From: Leptidea sinapis
Lineage: Eukaryota > Arthropoda > Insecta > Lepidoptera > Pieridae
Length of the DNA stretch: 64,000 bases
Assembly (NCBI RefSeq): GCF_905404315.1
Contig: NC_066286.1
Location: 2,363,501 to 2,427,500, forward strand
Direction of reading: 5' to 3'
Position numbers and translations under genes: made by a program. The notes beneath the pieces are model-generated. The model had not been told where the DNA came from, searched no databases, and saw only the letters and a program-made list of their open reading frames with translations. The stretch's first letter is position 1; every line of letters starts with the position of its first letter. Below are positions 59,318 to 64,000 of the stretch, one piece after another.

Positions 59318-59708
59318 TCTGCTGCTCGCCTGGTACTTGCAATCTTTGTCGTACTCAAAACCAACAGAGTTCTCGATGATCCCGCCAAATTATTTAAGAT
59401 CTGCTGCAGCTAATTTAGCTGTGCACTAGTTAGTATAAATTATCGAACTTAATTCGCTTCATTTTGAATACTCTTATGAACTGCTGTTAGCCTGGTAAGC
59501 ACTAGGTGTCGTTCCTTTAACCAAGCAAGTTCTTGCAAGATTTTGCCACTGAACCAAACACGTTCTTCAAATTCCAGCCAAGTTATTTAAGTATTACGTA
59601 TTTAATATTTACAAACTGTGCAGTGTTAGTACATAGTAGATCTCTCGACCTTAAATAGTCTGTATTAATTTCTTATTATACGCTGTTTGCCTGGTAAGCA
59701 GCATCCGT
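59311..59708 (+). repeat. Degenerate tandem repeat at the eya stop codon and in the 3' UTR
   Basis: Three diverged copies start at 59311, 59473 and 59672. Each opens with CTTAT(G/T)A, then a CTGCTG-like run and GCCTGGTA. Copies 1 and 2 also share GTCGT, an AACCAA-CA-AGTTCT block, a CC-GCCAA-TTATTTAAG block and an (A/G)CTGTGCA...GTTAGTA block, and are 162 and 199 bp long. Copy 2 has an internal duplication of its AACCAA...TTGCCA block. Copy 3 matches only over the first 35 bp or so. The first copy includes the last two codons and stop of eya. Confidence 0.7.
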
Positions 59709-60808
59709 GTAAAAATGCATTTTATCAATATAAACTTATTTTGTTCTCATTAAGTTTATTAAAATTTCATTATTCTGTTAGTTCTTTATTATTAAAAAGC
59801 TGTTAACGACAGTATGTGAAATTATTTATGGTTAAACTCATTTTCAAGACCTAGAAAAACCTTTCAATAGGCTTAGACGAAATGTTTTTATATTTTTAAA
59901 CCACCGCTCTGTGTGATGGAGCCTTAATTGTGTACCATAATATTTTATAATTGATCATTTTCTTCTATAGTTAAAACGAGACACTGTTGAGTAACATATC
60001 CTAAAAGTACATCAATTTCAAGTGCTTCGTATAAAGCTCAAACGTAGCTCAAAATTATCTCAAATGTATATAGAAAATATATAGATTGTCTAGTTTTACG
60101 TCATTAATTCCTATACAGTAAATGATGAAGTATTGTTATATCATAAAAAATTTGCATATTCATGTGATTCAAATAGGGTCAATTTTTTTTAATAAGCCTC
60201 ATTAATGAGGTCACATATATGCCTAAATCAATCTTTTTAACTAATTGACGTAAATGTCTAATGCTCGTTTTTTGTTGCCTTTTACGTCATACGTAAACCG
60301 TCAAAATGGCTGGCGTTGAACGCGAAACGATTGGACTATTTTTAAATTGCTTTAATACTTTAAGTTACTTTAATAATGTTAAAAGATCGAATAAAAATAT
60401 TTAAAAAACATGCATATTCTACATAATTCTGGATCGTTACGATTTTGACAATAATCTATTCCTTCGTGTTAAAAATATCCGAGAATATTTGAGAAATCTC
60501 CTAAAAATACCTGAAAGGCTCGGGTTAAAATTATCATCAAGGGAACACAGTAATTACATAAAAGAGCACCCTTTTTTACAGGAACTAATAATTTTAACTT
60601 AATTATTTGCAAATACTTCAATTTATTATTATAAAAATCTCGTGGAGGTTTAAACAAATCAACCTTTATATAAAATCAGCTCTGCTTAACAATACTTCAT
60701 CTGGGTAATATAAAATATTTTAAGGTTTTTTTACACTATGTACATATGTTTATTGAATTATAAAAAGCTTATTTTACTATGTAACTGGATCCACGATTAT
60801 TTATAGCA

Positions 60809-60960
60809 ACACTCTGGTCGTGAAGCACAAATAATGTCGGCCATTGACATTTCACTAAAGCTATCTCTATCCCACATCTACAATTATCTATTCGTCTCGT
60901 TCACACAAGGGCGTAAGTAGGTCAACGACTTAAATTCAATGTGCTTCGTGACCGTAGTGT
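60809..60960. mobile_element. Short inverted-repeat element in the eya 3' UTR
   Basis: Inverted ends ACACTCTGGTCGTGAAGCAC and, reverse-complemented, ACACTACGGTCACGAAGCAC. 152 bp, no clear target duplication. Confidence 0.5.
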
Positions 60961-61341
60961 GTATATTTTTATATTTATTAGCACAATTTTTTTAAATGTT
61001 TATACGTTGGGCTAATTTTATAAATTTACTTTATAGATCGACGGTTTAAATTGTACATAATAAATTAAATATGGGATTAAGTGGTCCATTCAATTTGAAT
61101 AAGACCACGATTGGTACATATATTGGTACCAGCGGTATCATAAGTACCTACCTCTGTAAATTTAGAACGAATTTGATATTTTCTATAAGTAAGCATAAGT
61201 TTTTGAACTGCTGCCTATATTGTAATCCATTTATAAAAGGTTTTGATACCTTATTGTACATATTAAGTACTCATAATTTTGTATTATCGTTTCTGACAAC
61301 CTAGTACATACATTGAAGTATATATTATATAAAAATATATA

Positions 61342-61347
61342 AATAAA
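61342..61347 (+). terminator. Candidate eya polyadenylation signal AATAAA
   Basis: AATAAA in an A-rich context, followed about 20 nt later by attttgtgatgg, which could serve as the downstream G/U-rich element. Chosen over other AATAAA copies because of that downstream element. Not proven. Confidence 0.35.
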
Positions 61348-62082
61348 CAAAAACAATACAAATTTTGTGATGGACAATATATTAGCAGTTAATGCAACTT
61401 GCACGCGAGGCCATTTTTAAAGTTTTGAAATTAGAATAAAATGAGAGTAGTATCGCCGATATAGCGGTCTTGCTCACACTTTCTGTTAATTAGAAAATAA
61501 AGAGCAAATAAACCTGGAATTGTAAAAGGAACGTCAAACATTAATTTCTGTAAGTATCAATAGTAGGCCGCCTCATTTTTTTAAAATAATTACAACTCTT
61601 TTCTGAACAAGGCCTTAAATATTGTTTTCTTTTTAGCTTCGTGCGCTAGTTGCGTTGACAGCTAGTGGATCTTAATGTTGAAAACAGCACAATAATATTT
61701 TATAAGTTTTACCTTTTTTGAATATTTTTAACTGATTTTTTGGGGTCAAAAGATGCAGTTCAGTACGAATCGTAAGACTGCAATGTATGCAAATATAGGT
61801 CTTAGTGGTGGCGTGCACTAGTTTTGTCTAGAGTCTTGGCCTATACAAACAGTATTTTTTTATTTATCCCACATGATTGATACAATCTCCTATTGAAAGT
61901 GAGATTAGATTTTACCACCCATACTTCACAGGCATGTTAGTTTCTTGAAGCAACCAGGGGACTTTCAGCCTTTTATATTCACCATTCTGTATACTTTACT
62001 TGATTTTGAAGTCTATTAAAAAAGTGCGGCATTACTTTAACACCCAACACAATGTAATTTCTAAATCATAATTTTTAGTAGA

Positions 62083-62272
62083 TCTATATATATAAAAGAG
62101 ATTTCCACGTACATAGTCACTCATCATTATATATCTGGAACCATTAGAGCTAAAGACTTGAAATTTGGTAGGAATATTCTTTTTACCGAGTAGAGGCCAG
62201 CTAAGAACGGATCTTACGAAATTCCAAGTTTTTTTATATTATGAACAGAACAACGTCTGTCGGGTCAGCTAG
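62083..62272 (+). mobile_element. Short Helitron-like element
   Basis: 190 bp starting TCTATATATATAAAAGAG after A and ending CTGTCGGGTCAGCTAG before T. Clear Helitron-type termini, no coding capacity. Confidence 0.7.
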
Positions 62273-62275
62273 TTA

Positions 62276-62450
62276 ATGAAGCGGCGCAAGAAACTAAGCA
62301 TTCTTTTTTTTGCGCTCTTTTTAATAAAATGTACAATATTGTACTGTCATTGTTATTGCTATAAAATATTCATAATCTAGTACCAGGCTGTTCGATCACT
62401 TAGATATTCAGCTGTGGAGTAGTAGGATTTAACAAATTAATTCATAATAC
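62276..62450 (-). repeat. Jockey-like LINE tail, family M, copy 3
   Basis: Minus-strand tail with GAAGCGGCGCAAGAAACT, TTTTTTTTGCGCTCTTTTTA and TAGTACCAGGCTGTTCGATC. It begins right after the Helitron. Confidence 0.6.
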
Positions 62451-62499
62451 GTTTAGACTGCTTTATCACGTTTAAAACATTATTGACCAATAAGCATTT

Positions 62500-62650
62500 A
62501 CTCGGTTCATGTTTTATTCGGACACTGACAGTTGACACACGTCTAGCAGCGTACATACATTGTCTATGAGCACACTATTGCCGTTCTGCTATGAGACTGC
62601 GAATAATATGTCCTTAATGTGTATAGAACGTCATTGGTTTTAGCAGTTAA
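62500..62650 (+). repeat. Interspersed repeat family I, copy 2
   Basis: GTTTTATTCGGACACTGACAG, TTGTCTATGAGCACAC, TGCCGTTCTGCTATGAGACT and AATATGTCC match 45770-46015 in order. Confidence 0.5.
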
Positions 62651-62654
62651 TGTG

Positions 62655-63550
62655 TTCACAAAAGTATTTTGACTAGCCCCTTAAGATAAAAGCTGCTATA
62701 GAGCCATGCTAAGACCTATTTTCGAATGCGTTGATCAAACTTTTTTATTGACAGGTGTACTGACAAACTGACATTGACATATGTCAAATTGAATTTAAAA
62801 TGCTTGAGCATCTCAATGGTCTGCGTATATTTCTTATTATTATATAAGGTCCACACAGAACAACTTTACTTTGATATTTCTATATCTTTTTTTAAAAGGA
62901 AGCGCTATTGGTACGAGAAATATTTTAGTTGGAATGTCTTTAAGAAATTGTAGCAATATTTATGAAATATTATTCTATTGGAATGTAAATATGAATGTAA
63001 TTAGACAATATGGTCCGATGCGATTGTTCGAATTGTAAATAAAATTATATAATTCAATATTAAGGTTTGTTTTATTTGAACTAACAATTCGCTAAGAAAT
63101 CTGTCTACAAACATGATTAAAAAACATGTTTTTGTAGGAGGTACTTTTCTACACGATTTTATAATAAAGGCCGAATGACATAATTAACTTGTTTTGACAC
63201 CATACAATAGTATAATTAATGTCAATTGTGCCTTAGGTAGTGGTTTAGTATCTTAAAATACTAAGGAGTTTATGCCAAGCGTTGCTGACTGTTTACGACC
63301 TGTCATTAAAATCGGTTATAAAAACGATAGATTCGCTTCTCTTTTCTACCTTGCACATATTTGTAAATAAACGCCGCCCGCCTACCGACTTCGTTCTTCT
63401 TTGGAAAATAGAAATTCGAGCACTAGCCACATTTAAAAAGATTATTAGTTGATAACAAGATGACGAAAAATATAAATCAAATGTGTTAATTCCAACACTA
63501 TACACGTACTAATTTGTTCAAAGTTTTACATACTGTTTTTTTCTGACGTG
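62655..63550. other. Downstream sequence, nothing recognised
   Basis: AATAAA hexamers near 63038 and 63363 are present but no gene can be tied to them. Confidence 0.5.
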
Positions 63551-63556
63551 ACAAAT

Positions 63557-63800
63557 ATGGCAGCCAATCCCTCTTTCAATCTGCGAGGAATAATTCTCGC
63601 CGTATTAGTTGACTGCGCTCTGCAAATGCTTGGGTACCTACGCGATGGACAGACACAAAATGAGGCCGCTTTATCACTAATGTCGCATGTTAGCAACGAT
63701 GCGGTTTGTTAATAAAGATTGCTTGAAAATTTACATGAGAATGACAGAAGGCAAAGAAGTATGTTAGGTTGATAGCATATGGATCCATAATTATTGCCCC
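63557..63800 (+). pseudogene. Possible transposase N-terminus relic
   Basis: A 51-residue frame (63557-63712) includes LRDGQTQNEAALSLMSHVSN. Past the stop the text reads RLLENLHENDRRQRS before further stops. The order resembles the first helix-turn-helix of Tc1-like transposases (GHSQxEAAxxLGVSxxTVxRL type). No catalytic part was seen. Assignment is tentative. Confidence 0.3.
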
Positions 63801-64000
63801 CGGAAGAGAGAAATGCTCAGATGTATCTCACTGACCTCTACTATTTACCTATGGACTGGCGGCTGTCAAAGTGCTTTTGTGCCTGATTCGGCATTTTGGC
63901 GCTGTTGGCCATGTAGCGAGTCTGCTGTACTAAAATAAGATGACAACCTAGTGGACAACATAGATGGTGGGAAACTATTAAAAAAAAAACGGTCGTGTAC

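Larger units (their letters stand above)
59318..61365 (+). other. eya: Probable eya 3' UTR
   Basis: AT-rich sequence after the stop with no long open frame. It has a degenerate tandem repeat (59311-59708), four TGTANATA Pumilio-type motifs (60065, 60739, 61052, 61255), an inverted-repeat element (60809-60960) and several AATAAA hexamers. The AATAAA at 61342, followed by a T/G-rich stretch, is my preferred end. Earlier use of AATAAA near 60384 or 61057 is possible. Confidence 0.5.

Noticed and set aside
61071..61304. 77-codon plus-strand frame in the eya 3' UTR
   Set aside because: No motif recognised and composition fits AT-rich untranslated sequence.
1..64000. CRISPR array, bacterial operon or prophage
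   Set aside because: Introns, LINEs, SINEs and Helitrons show that this is eukaryotic nuclear DNA; no regularly spaced repeats were seen.

Overview
This window is eukaryotic nuclear DNA, AT-rich, with one gene spread over short exons among many transposable-element copies. The repeat set (Helitrons ending in GTCAGCTAG, jockey-like LINE tails ending in TTTGAA repeats, the AACCGACTTC inverted-repeat element, tRNA-derived SINEs, a short TTAGG-type tract) and the protein sequence suggest an insect, most likely a moth or butterfly (Lepidoptera). The species cannot be named from the sequence.

The gene is eyes absent (eya), on the plus strand. I can assemble 14 coding exons from 8530 to 59317. Every junction keeps frame and the product is 635 residues. 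It starts with MVTLMP and an EPK/AKRSRQ motif split between exons 1 and 2, as in the insect Eya N-terminus. A Ser/Pro/Thr-rich and then Tyr-rich transactivation region follows (exons 3-8). The C-terminal EYA domain (exons 9-14, about residues 365-635) has the HAD phosphatase motif WDLDET and ends in ALDMGFL. Introns 1 and 2 are very long (12.0 and 20.8 kb). Intron 11 appears to use a GC donor. A roughly 2 kb 3' UTR is likely, with a degenerate tandem repeat that begins in the last codons.

Layout: 1-8.4 kb is upstream sequence with a 5'-truncated LINE that keeps an open reverse-transcriptase frame (1856-3745, minus), several LINE tails and a 42-bp perfect palindrome. From 8.6 to 41.4 kb are introns 1 and 2, made of LINE relics, Helitrons, SINEs and unrecognised AT-rich sequence. 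From 41.4 to 59.3 kb the remaining exons are interleaved with MITEs, SINEs and one apparently young and intact Tc1/mariner-superfamily transposon (51860-54260) with 424-bp, almost identical terminal inverted repeats. From 59.3 to 64 kb are the eya 3' UTR and downstream sequence with a Helitron, LINE pieces and a possible transposase relic.

Apart from eya I find no other host protein-coding gene, no rRNA, no convincing functional tRNA gene and no CRISPR array. Most other open frames are pieces of transposable elements or chance frames. Family names for the repeats are inferred from coding signatures and end structure, not from a database search.
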